Shown: positions 45,532 through 54,416 of the stretch, piece by piece
Layout of the letters: each line of letters starts with the position of its first letter
Numbering within the stretch: the first letter of the stretch is position 1
DNA from: Brevundimonas diminuta
GTDB lineage: Bacteria > Pseudomonadota > Alphaproteobacteria > Caulobacterales > Caulobacteraceae
DNA: 64,000 bases
Direction: 5' to 3'
Assembly (NCBI RefSeq): GCF_022654015.1
Contig: NZ_CP073063.1
Span: 124,001 to 188,000 of the forward strand
The notes under the pieces: generated by a model
Told to the model about the DNA's origin: nothing
Seen by the model: only the letters and a program-made list of their open reading frames with translations
Database searches by the model: none
Position numbers and translations under genes: made by a program

Positions 45532-46803
45532 TCAAGCCTTGGCGGCGACCGGCGCGTGATGGGCCCGGAACAGCCGTCCCCGCTCGGCGAACAGCACCCA
45601 GCCCAGGGCGACCAAGCCAAAGACAGTGAAGCCGACCGACATCGGAATGGTGGTGCCGTTGAACTGTTGGCCCACCGCAAAGCCCAGCAGCGAGCCGACG
45701 ATGGTGGAGACGAAGCCCTGGATCGAGGCGGCGGTGCCCGCGATCTTGCCCATCGTCTCCATCGCCATCGATCCGAAATTGCCTGCGATCAGGCCGAAGC
45801 AGAACATGGTCAGGGTCTGCAGCACCGCAAAGGTCCAGATCGATTCATGGCCGCTGATCGCCACCACCGCATGGATGGCCGCGATGCTGGTGAAGCCGAT
45901 CAGGGCGGTGTGCGAAATCCTGCGCGAGCCCAGCTTGACCACCAGTCGCGCATTGACGATCGAGGCCACGGCGATGCCGCCTGCGATCAGGGCGAAGATG
46001 GCCGGAAACGCCGCCTCGGCGTGAAAGACGTCGGCGAAGATCTGCTGCGACGAGTTGATGAAGCCGAACAGGGCCCCGGTGATCGCCGTCATGGCCAAGG
46101 TGTAGCCGACGGCGGTGCGATCGGTCAGGGCGATCTTGTAGGCCGAGGCCAGCCGCTTGACCTGAATCGGCAGGCGATCCTCGGGCTTCAGCGTCTCGGG
46201 CAGACGCAACGACGCCCAGACGATCAGGCCGACCCCGATCAGGCCCAGCCCGGCGAATATCCAGCGCCACGGCCCGACCAGCATGATCATCTGACCCAGC
46301 GACGGCGCCAGGATCGGCACGCCCAGGAATACCAGGAAGCTGAACGACATGACCCGCGCCATGGTGCGCCCCTCATACCGATCGCGCACGATGGAGACGG
46401 CCAGCACGCGGGTGCAGGCGCTGCCCAGACCCTGGCCGACGCGGGCCATGATGAGCGTCTCGAAGGTCGGCGCCAGGGTCGCCAGCAGGCTGAACATCAC
46501 ATAGACGCCGACGCCGAACAGCAGGACGGGTTTTCGGCCGAACCGATCCGCCAACGGACCGTAGAACAGCTGCGCCCCGCCGAAGCCCAGCAGATAGGCC
46601 GTCACCACCCATTGCCGGTCGTTGTCGGTCGCCACCTTCAAGTCGGCGCCGATGTGCGGCAGGGCCGGCAACATGGAATCGATCGCCAGCGCATTCAGCG
46701 CCATCATCAAGGCGATGAGACAGACGAACTCGACGAAGCCGAGTTCCTTCTTGGCGGGCGCTGACGCAAGGTAAGAAGACATCCGGGCCAGATGCGCCGT
46801 CAT
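45532..46803 (-). CDS. Bcr/CflA family multidrug efflux MFS transporter
   Basis: This 423-residue protein has 12 predicted membrane segments. Conserved MFS features are ALAIDSMLPALPHIG near the first helix, the loop 2-3 motif YGPLADRFGRKPVLLFGV and QGLGSACTRVLAVSIVRDRY, all diagnostic of the Bcr/CflA drug/H+ antiporter group. It probably exports drugs or small metabolites by proton exchange. MSSYLAS at 46782 is an alternative start. It is divergent from the AMP nucleosidase gene (107 bases), which contains a small inverted repeat. Confidence 0.9.
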   Translation of the reverse strand: MTAHLARMSSYLASAPAKKELGFVEFVCLIALMMALNALAIDSMLPALPHIGADLKVATDNDRQWVVTAYLLGFGGAQLFYGPLADRFGRKPVLLFGVGVYVMFSLLATLAPTFETLIMARVGQGLGSACTRVLAVSIVRDRYEGRTMARVMSFSFLVFLGVPILAPSLGQMIMLVGPWRWIFAGLGLIGVGLIVWASLRLPETLKPEDRLPIQVKRLASAYKIALTDRTAVGYTLAMTAITGALFGFINSSQQIFADVFHAEAAFPAIFALIAGGIAVASIVNARLVVKLGSRRISHTALIGFTSIAAIHAVVAISGHESIWTFAVLQTLTMFCFGLIAGNFGSMAMETMGKIAGTAASIQGFVSTIVGSLLGFAVGQQFNGTTIPMSVGFTVFGLVALGWVLFAERGRLFRAHHAPVAAKA

Positions 46804-46910
46804 GCTCCGATCCGCAACCGCACGCCCGTCATAAATTGCTGCAACGCAGCGAAATCGGGTTTGAACGGGCGGCGCCTCGCCAAAGCCGCGAAGCTTCGCT
46901 AGAGGAAGTC

Positions 46911-48356
46911 ATGACAGAACAGATGACAGCACAGGCGGCGCTGGACCGCCTCGAAACCCTCTACACCCAATCCGTGACCAATCTGCGCGACGCCGTGCGG
47001 GATTTCGTCAACACCGGCGCGCGGCCCGATCCGGTCAAACGCGCCGAAGGGGTGTTCGCCTATCCCGAACTTCGCATCCGCTGGGACGGGGATCGCCCCC
47101 AGGACCTGGAGCCGCGCGCCTACGCCCGGCTATCTAGACAGGGCAGCTATTCGACCACGGTCACGCGACCGGACCTGTTCCGCCCCTATCTGACCGAACA
47201 GCTGGGTCTGCTGGAACAGGAATATAATGCGACTTTCGAGATCGGCGTCTCGCGCCAGGAAATCCCGTTCCCCTATGTGACCGACGGGCTGGAGGTCGCG
47301 CTGGACCGGTCGATGACGGCGGCCCTGGCGCGCTGGTTCCCGACGACGGACCTGGCCCATATCGGCGACGAGATCGCCGACGGCCTGTTCGAAATGGGCG
47401 GCGACTTCCCCCTGTCGCACTTCGACGGCCTGCGGACCGACTTCTCGCTGGCGCGGCTGAAACATTACACCGGCACGCCGGTGGACGACGTTCAGTCCTA
47501 TGTCCTGTTCACCAACTACAATCGTTACGTCGATGAGTTCGTGCGCTGGGCCATCGAGCAGCTTCGAACGCCCGGCTCGCCGTATCAGACCCTGTCCTGC
47601 GCCGGCGGCGTGGTGATCACGCGCGACACACCCAACCCCGAGGCGGCGATCAGCGACACGGCCTGGAAGAAGCACCAGATGCCGGCCTATCACCTGACCG
47701 CGCCGGGCCATAAGGGCGTGACCCTGGTCAACATCGGCGTCGGCCCGTCCAACGCCAAGACGATCACGGATCACCTGGCCGTCACCCGCCCGCATGTCTG
47801 GCTGATGATCGGTCACTGCGGAGGTCTGCGCGCCAGCCAGACCATCGGCGACTATGTGCTGGCTCACGCCTATCTGCGCGACGATCACGTGCTGGACGCG
47901 GTGTTGCCGCCCGACATTCCGATCCCGTCGATCGCCGAGGTCCAGCGCGCGCTCTATGACGCCACCAAGTCGGTCAGCGGCATGCCGGGCGACGAGGTCA
48001 AGCTGCGCCTGCGCACCGGCACCGTCGTCACCACCGACGACCGGAACTGGGAGCTGCGCTATTCCAAATCGGCCCTGCGCTTCAACCAGTCCAGAGCCGT
48101 CGCCATCGACATGGAAAGCGCCACCATCGCAGCCCAGGGCTATCGCTTCCGCGTGCCCTACGGCACGCTGCTCTGCGTGTCGGACAAGCCGCTGCACGGC
48201 GAGATCAAACTGCCGGGTCAGGCCAACCGCTTCTACGAAGGTTCGATCTCCGAACACCTGCAGATCGGCATTCAGGCGGTGGACCTGATGCGCAACGAAG
48301 GCTCCAAGCTGCACTCGCGCAAACTGCGCGCCTTCGACGAGCCGCCTTTCCGCTAA
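46911..48356 (+). CDS. amn: AMP nucleosidase
   Basis: This 481-residue enzyme hydrolyses AMP to adenine and ribose-5-phosphate, lowering AMP pools. Its N-terminal regulatory part includes RQGSYSTTVTRPDLFRPYL, and the C-terminal nucleoside-phosphorylase-like catalytic part has VNIGVGPSNAKTITDHLAVT, LMIGHCGGLRASQ and AVAIDMESATIAAQGYRF. Length matches E. coli Amn. AGAGGA six bases before ATG 46911 settles the start; an in-frame start at 46836 lacks it. It is convergent with the phosphoesterase gene. Confidence 0.93.
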   Translation: MTEQMTAQAALDRLETLYTQSVTNLRDAVRDFVNTGARPDPVKRAEGVFAYPELRIRWDGDRPQDLEPRAYARLSRQGSYSTTVTRPDLFRPYLTEQLGLLEQEYNATFEIGVSRQEIPFPYVTDGLEVALDRSMTAALARWFPTTDLAHIGDEIADGLFEMGGDFPLSHFDGLRTDFSLARLKHYTGTPVDDVQSYVLFTNYNRYVDEFVRWAIEQLRTPGSPYQTLSCAGGVVITRDTPNPEAAISDTAWKKHQMPAYHLTAPGHKGVTLVNIGVGPSNAKTITDHLAVTRPHVWLMIGHCGGLRASQTIGDYVLAHAYLRDDHVLDAVLPPDIPIPSIAEVQRALYDATKSVSGMPGDEVKLRLRTGTVVTTDDRNWELRYSKSALRFNQSRAVAIDMESATIAAQGYRFRVPYGTLLCVSDKPLHGEIKLPGQANRFYEGSISEHLQIGIQAVDLMRNEGSKLHSRKLRAFDEPPFR

Positions 48357-48362
48357 GTCCGT

Positions 48363-49226
48363 CTAGGACGCCGGGGCGACCACCGCCTTCTCCAGCGCGC
48401 CGGGCCTGTCCGGCCGGGGGGCGGTGGCGGCCTTGCGCGTGTCCTGACGGCGCGGCAGACGCCAGACCTGTTGCGAGCTGTAGCGCGTCCCATCCCAGGC
48501 CAGGGCCGTGACCGTGATGGTCTTGGCGTCCCAGTCGATCTGGTTGAAGCCGGGGGGCGACCCCCGCTCGCGGTGCGACAGGGTTCCGCAGCCGACGGCG
48601 TAGGAGCAGCGATCCGCCAGCGGGATCGGCATGGCGAACGGCACATGGACGTGGCCGGTCATGATCAAATCGACCCCCGCCTCGGCGAAGATCAGAGCCG
48701 CCTCGTCGCCGCGCTTGACGTCGCCGGTCATCGGCGTGCCGACCATCTCGATCAGCGGATGATGGCAGGCCAGGATCCGCAGCGCGCCGATCGGCGCCTG
48801 ACGCAGGGCCTCGGCCGCACGCCGCGTCTGGTCCAGGTCGATGACGCCCTTGGACCAGTTGGGCCGCGCCTGCCAGCCGCGCGCGGTGACCACGCCGCGC
48901 ACCATGACCGCATCGCTGCAGAACTGGCCGTCGTGGGCTGGATAGCCAGTCGCGGTCTCGAACGCCCGCCAAGGGTGGAAGACCCGCGCGATGGCGTCCC
49001 AGTAGGGCACGTCGTGATTGCCGACGATGACGAAGCGCGGCTCGGGCATGGCCCGCATCCATTCGCCGGCGGCCTTGAACTCGTCGGGGAAGCCCTTCTG
49101 GGTGATGTCGCCGGTGATCAGCACTAAGTCGTTGGGCGTGGCGTGGGCGTATTCCAGAGCGGCGGCGCAGGCGCGTTTGTGCTCGCAGCCGAAATGGATG
49201 TCGGAAAACTGAAGAACGCGCCCCAC
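48363..49226 (-). CDS. Metallophosphoesterase (calcineurin-like)
   Basis: This 287-residue phosphoesterase has all metal-binding blocks: FSDIHFG, ITGDITQKG, VGNHDVPYWD, ACHHPLIEMVG and TGHVHVPF. It is related to cAMP phosphodiesterase CpdA-like enzymes, although the substrate is not determined. The start is a GTG that overlaps the TAG of the upstream diacylglycerol-kinase-like gene (TAGTG), so the pair is translationally coupled and may act together in phospholipid or signalling turnover. The last 40 residues are Ala/Arg/Pro-rich and disordered. Confidence 0.85.
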   Translation of the reverse strand: MGRVLQFSDIHFGCEHKRACAAALEYAHATPNDLVLITGDITQKGFPDEFKAAGEWMRAMPEPRFVIVGNHDVPYWDAIARVFHPWRAFETATGYPAHDGQFCSDAVMVRGVVTARGWQARPNWSKGVIDLDQTRRAAEALRQAPIGALRILACHHPLIEMVGTPMTGDVKRGDEAALIFAEAGVDLIMTGHVHVPFAMPIPLADRCSYAVGCGTLSHRERGSPPGFNQIDWDAKTITVTALAWDGTRYSSQQVWRLPRRQDTRKAATAPRPDRPGALEKAVVAPAS

Positions 49227-50161
49227 TAGACGCTGTCCTCGGCCGAGGGCGGCTTAGGCGCCAGCGCCTTGAAGGCCTTGGGCACGAAGCGGATCACGGC
49301 CTCGGGCTTGAGCAGCAGCGGCTCGCCGTCGATGACCGCCGGGATTTTCGAGCGGGCGCGGACCTCGATCCGTTTCGCCGGGCGGGTCGAGACGGCCGGG
49401 TCCTGACGCCAGTCGCTGAATAGCGCCGTCGCGGCCAGGCGGAAGGCCTGGGTCGTGTCGCTTGGGTCCATGGCCGCGGCCTCCAGGCCGATAGGATCCT
49501 CCATCGCCTTGGAGATCATCGGGCTGATCAGAACCAGCGCCTCGGTCCGGCGTTTCTCGCCGCCATCGAGGGTGAAGCGCAGGCGACCCGAGAAGGCGCG
49601 CTTCAGGGCGCGACGGCCATATTGCCAGGCCAGCTTGATCTTGCCGGTCCGCATCGCCTCGCGCGCCGGGGCCCACAGCGCCGGCGATCCCAGAATGGCG
49701 GCGCAATAGAAGTATTCGCCCTGAACCTCGCCGCCGGAAACGGCCTGGGGCTCGCCCTCCTCCAGCGCCCGCTTCAGCGCCAGCTTCCAATCGGCGGTGC
49801 CGTAAAGCGCCTTGGGCAACATGTTCATCGTGCCGCCCGGCAGGGGCGCGATCATCGGACCGTCCGGCTTGGCCTTGGACGCCACCGAGCGCGCCGTGCC
49901 GTCGCCGGCGAGAACGAAGATCACGTCCGGCTTGGCGGCGAAGGCGTCGGCGATGATCTGGTCGAAGTCGCCCCCTTCGAACGACACGACCTCGGCCTTG
50001 AGATCATACTGCCCCAACAGGGCTTCGGCCTCGCCGGCGGCGCGCGGCCCCACGCTTCCGGACAGCGGATTGACCAGCATCACGGCGTGCCGGATTTGCG
50101 CATGGGGCGTCAACGCAGCTTTGTCGTCTGCGTCGGAGGGGGGTTGGGCGACATCGGTCAT
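49226..50161 (-). CDS. Diacylglycerol/sphingosine kinase-like lipid kinase
   Basis: This 311-residue protein has the DAGK catalytic domain: VMLVNPLSGSVGPRAAGE, the nucleotide motif VLAGDGTARSVAS (family GGDGT) and APLPGGTMNMLPKAL (family PxGTxN). It would phosphorylate diacylglycerol or another lipid at the membrane. MTDVAQP at 50161 is the better start; the in-frame extension to 50200 adds only low-complexity residues. It is the first gene of a coupled pair with the phosphoesterase. Confidence 0.82.
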   Translation of the reverse strand: MTDVAQPPSDADDKAALTPHAQIRHAVMLVNPLSGSVGPRAAGEAEALLGQYDLKAEVVSFEGGDFDQIIADAFAAKPDVIFVLAGDGTARSVASKAKPDGPMIAPLPGGTMNMLPKALYGTADWKLALKRALEEGEPQAVSGGEVQGEYFYCAAILGSPALWAPAREAMRTGKIKLAWQYGRRALKRAFSGRLRFTLDGGEKRRTEALVLISPMISKAMEDPIGLEAAAMDPSDTTQAFRLAATALFSDWRQDPAVSTRPAKRIEVRARSKIPAVIDGEPLLLKPEAVIRFVPKAFKALAPKPPSAEDSV

Positions 50162-50235
50162 GGCGGCCGAACGCCCCGCAGACGCCGTCGTTCCGCCCAA
50201 GCGTCACCATAGTTGCCGATGCAGTTTGTCGACGC

Positions 50236-50260
50236 GGAACCTATGCCGCGAGGACACGTT
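50236..50260 (+). promoter_or_regulatory. Sigma-EcfG (SigT) promoter of the glycine-zipper lipoprotein gene
   Basis: GGAAC at 50236-50240, 16 bases, then CGTT at 50257-50260 exactly matches the general-stress consensus and has the same spacing as the promoter at 2399. It is 43 bases upstream of ATG 50304 in a 142-base intergenic gap. Recognition by the EcfG encoded at 17-628 is inferred. Confidence 0.8.
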
Positions 50261-50303
50261 TGCTGCCCACAGGGGCCAACACCCAGGGACAAAGGAATTC
50301 ATC

Positions 50304-50654
50304 ATGAAAAAGGCGATTATCGCGATTGCCGGCGCCGGCCTGCTGGCTTCGGCCTGCGCCAGCGACCCGTACGGCTATAACAACGGCTCGAACGAAACCG
50401 TCCGCCAAGGCGCCATCGGCGCCGGCCTGGGCGCCGTCGCCGGCGCCATCATCGGCAACAACGTCGGCGGCGGCAATGCTGCGACCGGCGCCCTGATCGG
50501 CGGCGCCCTGGGCGGCACCGCCGGCGCCATTCGCGGCTCGAACCAGGACCGCAACAACCAGCAGCGTTATCGCGACAGCCAAGGTCGCTACTACTACTGC
50601 TACGATAATCGCCAGGACGAGTGCTACTGGGACAACGGTCAGCGCCGTTATTGA
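50304..50654 (+). CDS. Glycine-zipper lipoprotein
   Basis: This 116-residue lipoprotein has a signal with lipobox GLLASAC (MKKAIIAIAGAGLLASAC). The mature protein has a strong glycine zipper (GAIGAGLGAVAGAIIGNNVG, ATGALIGGALGGTAGAIRG). A Gln/Asn/Arg-rich stretch and a Tyr/Cys-containing tail (YYYCYDNRQDECYWDNGQRR) follow. It resembles the 37345 protein in layout but is lipidated. AAAGGA before the ATG is the ribosome binding site. It is predicted to be induced in the general stress response and probably stabilises the outer membrane. Confidence 0.85.
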   Translation: MKKAIIAIAGAGLLASACASDPYGYNNGSNETVRQGAIGAGLGAVAGAIIGNNVGGGNAATGALIGGALGGTAGAIRGSNQDRNNQQRYRDSQGRYYYCYDNRQDECYWDNGQRRY

Positions 50655-50702
50655 TCAGTGATCAAATGCCGGTCGCGAAGATCCGCGACCAGCGTTAGGT
50701 TG

Positions 50703-50738
50703 AAGAGGCGGCCTGTCGGACGACGGGCCGCCTCTTTT
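50703..50738 (+). terminator. Rho-independent terminator after the glycine-zipper lipoprotein gene
   Basis: AAGAGGCGGCC (50703-50713) pairs perfectly with GGCCGCCTCTT (50726-50736) around a 12-base loop, then TT. It separates the stress-inducible lipoprotein gene from the OmpA-like gene. Confidence 0.82.
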
Positions 50739-50773
50739 GCGTAATGGGCCGGCCGAGCCGGAGGAGGGCTGAG

Positions 50774-51214
50774 ATGAAGCGATCGATGGGTGTGGCTGTG
50801 GCGGCCTTGGGCGTGCTGGCGGCGTGCGCGCCGATGCCCAAGCGCGAGGCGCTGGTGGTGGGCGAATCGCTGTGCGCGCCGGGGCGTTTCGATATCTATT
50901 TCCTGGAGAACCAGGCGCGGCTGACCGAGCCGGCGGCGATGGTGCTGAAGGCGGCGGCGACCAAGGCCAAGGATTGCGACGTGCGCAAGGTGCGCGTGGT
51001 GGGCCTGGCCGACGCCACGGGAACGCCCGAAGCCAATCTGAACCTGTCGCAGCGGCGCGCCCGGACGGTGGTCGAGGCGCTGACCCAAGCGGGCATGCCG
51101 GCGCCGATCTTCGAGCTGAACGCCGCAGGCGACGCGGGCGCCACGACCGCAGCCGGCAATGACGAACCGCTGCGGCGCCGCGCGGAAGTGATCTACGAGG
51201 CCTATCCGCGCTGA
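50774..51214 (+). CDS. OmpA-family lipoprotein
   Basis: This 146-residue protein has a lipoprotein signal (MGVAVAALGVLAAC) and a C-terminal OmpA-like domain (about residues 37-140): FDIYFLENQARLTEPAAMVL, VVGLADATGTPEANLNLSQR and NDEPLRRRAEVIYE. Such domains bind peptidoglycan and tether it to the outer membrane. GAGGAGGG 6 bases before ATG 50774 decides the start. It stands between two terminator-separated units. Confidence 0.87.
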   Translation: MKRSMGVAVAALGVLAACAPMPKREALVVGESLCAPGRFDIYFLENQARLTEPAAMVLKAAATKAKDCDVRKVRVVGLADATGTPEANLNLSQRRARTVVEALTQAGMPAPIFELNAAGDAGATTAAGNDEPLRRRAEVIYEAYPR

Positions 51215-51299
51215 TCGACGCGGGGACTGGCGCAGCGATGGCGCAGGGACGCGTGACGCATTAGGTTGCGGCGCTCCCCTCGCCTGCCGGAACACGTGT

Positions 51300-53474
51300 T
51301 TGCGCCTCTTCGCCCTTCTCCTCGGCCTACTGTTCAGTTTGACGGGCGTTTCGGCGGCCGTCGCCCAGCCGGTGCAGAGCCAGCCAACGGGCGTCGTCGC
51401 CTTCGGGCCGCAGCGGACCGAGCGGATCGAGGCCGAACTGGTCCCGATGTCGCAATGGGTCGCGCCCGGTTCGACGACCGTGGTGGCGGTGCGCCAGAAG
51501 ATCGCGCCCGGCTGGCACACCTATTGGCGCAATCCCGGCGACAGCGGCGGTGCGACCAGCCTGATCTGGACCCTGCCCGCCGGGGTGACCGCCGATCCGA
51601 TCCTGTGGCCCCTGCCCAGCCGCCAGCGGCTGATGAGCCTGATGAACTATGGCTATTCGGGCGCGGTGCTCTTGCCCGTGCCGATCCATGTGCCGCCGAC
51701 GTCGCGGCCGGGCGAAGTGCTGACCCTGACGACGGACGTGCTGTTCCTGGTGTGCAGCGACCAGATGTGCGTGCCCGAGCCGGTGACCCTGTCGCTGGCC
51801 CTGCCGGTGCGCGAGGGCGCAGCGCCCCTGGCCAAACCCTGGGGTGAGGAGATCGAGCGGCTGGTCGAAACCGCGCCGCGCCCGGCCGGGATCGAGGCGC
51901 GCGTCACGCGCCAGGGCGGCCGGCTGATCCTGACGGCGACCGGCGGGCCGCTATCTGGCGACCAGGCGGGCGCCGACATCGGCCAGGTCTATTTCTATCC
52001 TTTCGACGGCGGGCGCATCGACCATGCGGCGGCCCAGTCGGGTCAGCGGGGGCCCAACGGCCTGACCCTGACGCTGGCGCCCGGCAAGGAAACGGCGACG
52101 ACGGCGCTGAGCGGCGTCCTGGCGACCGACAAGGGCGCGTGGGAGATCACGGCGGAGCCGGGTGCGCCTCTGGCCGGCGCCCAAGGCGGCGCGGCGCTGA
52201 AGCCGCTGGACAACGCCACAGCGACTCCGGCGAAGACCGGCGCTTGGGTCTTCCTTCAGGCTTTGAGCTTGGCGCTGCTGGGCGGGCTGGTGCTGAACCT
52301 GATGCCGTGCGTCTTCCCGGTTCTGGCGATGAAGGCGGCGTCGCTGTCGGCGGCGGCGCATGATCCGGCGCGGGCGCGGCGCGACGGCCTGGCCTTCACC
52401 GCCGGCGTGCTGGTCAGCTTCCTGGTTCTCGCCGGCGTCCTTCTGGCGTTGAGGGCGGCGGGTCAGGCGATCGGCTGGGGCTTCCAGCTTCAGTCGCCGG
52501 GCGTGGTCGCGGCCCTGGCCTTGGTCATGCTGCTGGTCGGGCTGAACCTGTCGGGCGTCTTCCATGTCGGCGCCGGATTGCAGAACGCGGGGTCCGGCCC
52601 CCTGTCGCGCCTGCCCGGTTCGGCGGGCGCCTTCTTCACCGGCGTGCTGGCCGTGGTCGTCGCCGCCCCCTGCACGGCGCCCTTCATGGCGGCAGCGCTC
52701 GGCGCGGCATTAGTGCTGTCCTGGCCGATGGCGCTGGCCGTGTTCCTGGTGCTGGGGCTGGGGCTGGCCCTGCCCTATCTGGCGGTCAGCCTGTCGCCCG
52801 GCCTGCTGTCGCGCCTGCCGCGACCCGGCGTCTGGATGGAGCGGCTGAAGGGTCTGCTGGCCTTTCCCATGTATGGGGCGGCGCTGTGGCTGCTGTGGGT
52901 GTTCACGCGACAGGGCGGCGTCGACGCCCTGGGCCTGCTGCTGACGGCGGCGCTGCTGCTGGCTCTGGCGGCCTGGCTGACGGGTCTGGCGCAAGCGGCG
53001 CGCCAGCGTGATGAACGACCGATCCTGACCACGATCTGCGCGATCATAGTCGGCGTTCTGGCGCTGGGCCTGGCAGGCGTTGCGGCGGGTGCGGCGCGAC
53101 AGGCGGACGCCGCGCCGCAAGGCGACAGCGGCCCGCTAGCGGCCCAGCCCTGGTCGGCGGCGGCGGTGAATGCAGCGACCGCGTCGGGACGTCCCGTGCT
53201 GGTCAATCTGACCGCCGACTGGTGCGTGACATGCAAGATCAACGAGCGCGCGGCCCTGTCTTCGCCCCGTGTCGCCAAGGCGATGCGCGAGGCGAACGCC
53301 GCCTATCTGGTCGGCGACTGGACCCGGCGCGACGACGCCATCACCCGCGAGCTTCAGGCGCACGGGCGATCGGGCGTGCCGCTGTATCTGCTGTATCGAC
53401 CGGGTCGGGCCGAGCCGGAAATCCTGCCGCAGTTGCTGACAGAGGGCGTGGTCGTGGATGCGCTGAAGGATTGA
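51300..53474 (+). CDS. dsbD: Thiol:disulfide interchange protein DsbD family (ScsB-like)
   Basis: This 724-residue protein has a signal peptide (MRLFALLLGLLFSLTGVSAA) and a large periplasmic N-terminal domain to about residue 310. The eight-helix transmembrane electron shuttle has redox cysteines Cys337 (NLMPCVFPVLAMKA) and Cys458 (AAPCTAPFMAAALG). The C-terminal thioredoxin domain has Cys642 and Cys645 (DWCVTCKINE). It carries electrons from cytoplasmic thioredoxin to periplasmic thiol proteins. The N-terminal domain is larger than in enteric DsbD, as in ScsB. The start is TTG at 51300 with a weak GGAA site; no ATG or GTG in frame gives a signal peptide. Confidence 0.88.
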   Translation: MRLFALLLGLLFSLTGVSAAVAQPVQSQPTGVVAFGPQRTERIEAELVPMSQWVAPGSTTVVAVRQKIAPGWHTYWRNPGDSGGATSLIWTLPAGVTADPILWPLPSRQRLMSLMNYGYSGAVLLPVPIHVPPTSRPGEVLTLTTDVLFLVCSDQMCVPEPVTLSLALPVREGAAPLAKPWGEEIERLVETAPRPAGIEARVTRQGGRLILTATGGPLSGDQAGADIGQVYFYPFDGGRIDHAAAQSGQRGPNGLTLTLAPGKETATTALSGVLATDKGAWEITAEPGAPLAGAQGGAALKPLDNATATPAKTGAWVFLQALSLALLGGLVLNLMPCVFPVLAMKAASLSAAAHDPARARRDGLAFTAGVLVSFLVLAGVLLALRAAGQAIGWGFQLQSPGVVAALALVMLLVGLNLSGVFHVGAGLQNAGSGPLSRLPGSAGAFFTGVLAVVVAAPCTAPFMAAALGAALVLSWPMALAVFLVLGLGLALPYLAVSLSPGLLSRLPRPGVWMERLKGLLAFPMYGAALWLLWVFTRQGGVDALGLLLTAALLLALAAWLTGLAQAARQRDERPILTTICAIIVGVLALGLAGVAAGAARQADAAPQGDSGPLAAQPWSAAAVNAATASGRPVLVNLTADWCVTCKINERAALSSPRVAKAMREANAAYLVGDWTRRDDAITRELQAHGRSGVPLYLLYRPGRAEPEILPQLLTEGVVVDALKD

Positions 53475-53477
53475 GCC

Positions 53478-54368
53478 TCAGCTCAGGAACCGCTGCACCG
53501 CCGCCAGAAACCGCTGCGGCTGCTGCATCATGACCTGGTGTTCGGCGCCTTCGATCCGCTCGAACCGGGCCGTGCGCGGCAAGCCTTCGAAGCCGTAGCG
53601 ATACAGGCCCTCCAGCCGGTTGCGCGGCGCATCGGGATCGCGGGTCCAGCCATAGACGACGGTGACCGGGGCGGTGATCTCAGACAAGCGCGGGCGCAGA
53701 TCGACGGTCAGGGCTTCATACAGACCCTGGGCCAGGACGCGCCGGTCGCCGCCCTGAAGCCCCAGCCCCTCGAACACCATGTCGCCGGCCAGACCCATGT
53801 CCACGCCAAAGGCCGCGACCTGGGACTTCAGCGCCTGATCGCCGAAAAGAAGCAGGGCCTGATAGCCCAGCCGGGCCAGGGGCTCGACCTGATCGGATGT
53901 GGTGCGCGCATCGATCAGGGACGGAAAGAAGGGCGAGGAATCGACCACCATGACGCGCCCGATCCGGTCGCCCATATCGGCGGCGACGCGCAGGGCGATC
54001 TGGCCGCCCAGCGAATGGCCGATCACGGCGGGCCGGTCGATGCGCTGCTCGCGGATGTAGCGTTCGATCTCGCTGGCGGCAGGGCCGGCCAGACCGCCGC
54101 TGACATTGTCGCCAATCTGGGTCTCGCCGAAGCCGCGCAGGGTGACCAGATGCACCCGGTAGCGGTTATCGAGCCGATCCGCCGTCGAACGCCAGGCCGA
54201 GCCGGTCGAACCCAAGCCTGGGATGAAGATGATGTCTGGCCCCCGCCCGCGTGTCTCGACGATGATGCGGCTGGAACTGAAGGCCAGCGTTTGAGATTGG
54301 GCCTGGACGGCGACCGGGGCGAGGACGAACAGGGTCGCAAGGAGCGAAACGAGGAGGCGGATCATCAT
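53478..54368 (-). CDS. Secreted alpha/beta hydrolase
   Basis: This 296-residue protein has a signal peptide (MIRLLVSLLATLFVLAPVAV, cleavage near VQA). It has an alpha/beta-hydrolase fold with oxyanion motif IIFIPGLGSTGSAW, nucleophile elbow VIGHSLGGQ (Ser119) and C-terminal His in IEGAEHQVMMQQP. The acid is probably the Asp in YGWTRDPDAP. The substrate is unknown: an esterase or lipase acting in the periplasm is likely. It is convergent with dsbD (3 bases between stops). Confidence 0.83.
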   Translation of the reverse strand: MMIRLLVSLLATLFVLAPVAVQAQSQTLAFSSSRIIVETRGRGPDIIFIPGLGSTGSAWRSTADRLDNRYRVHLVTLRGFGETQIGDNVSGGLAGPAASEIERYIREQRIDRPAVIGHSLGGQIALRVAADMGDRIGRVMVVDSSPFFPSLIDARTTSDQVEPLARLGYQALLLFGDQALKSQVAAFGVDMGLAGDMVFEGLGLQGGDRRVLAQGLYEALTVDLRPRLSEITAPVTVVYGWTRDPDAPRNRLEGLYRYGFEGLPRTARFERIEGAEHQVMMQQPQRFLAAVQRFLS

Positions 54369-54416
54369 GCGCCCCTAACGCCCGATCACGGCGATCGGTT
54401 GACCCGCGCCTGCGAC

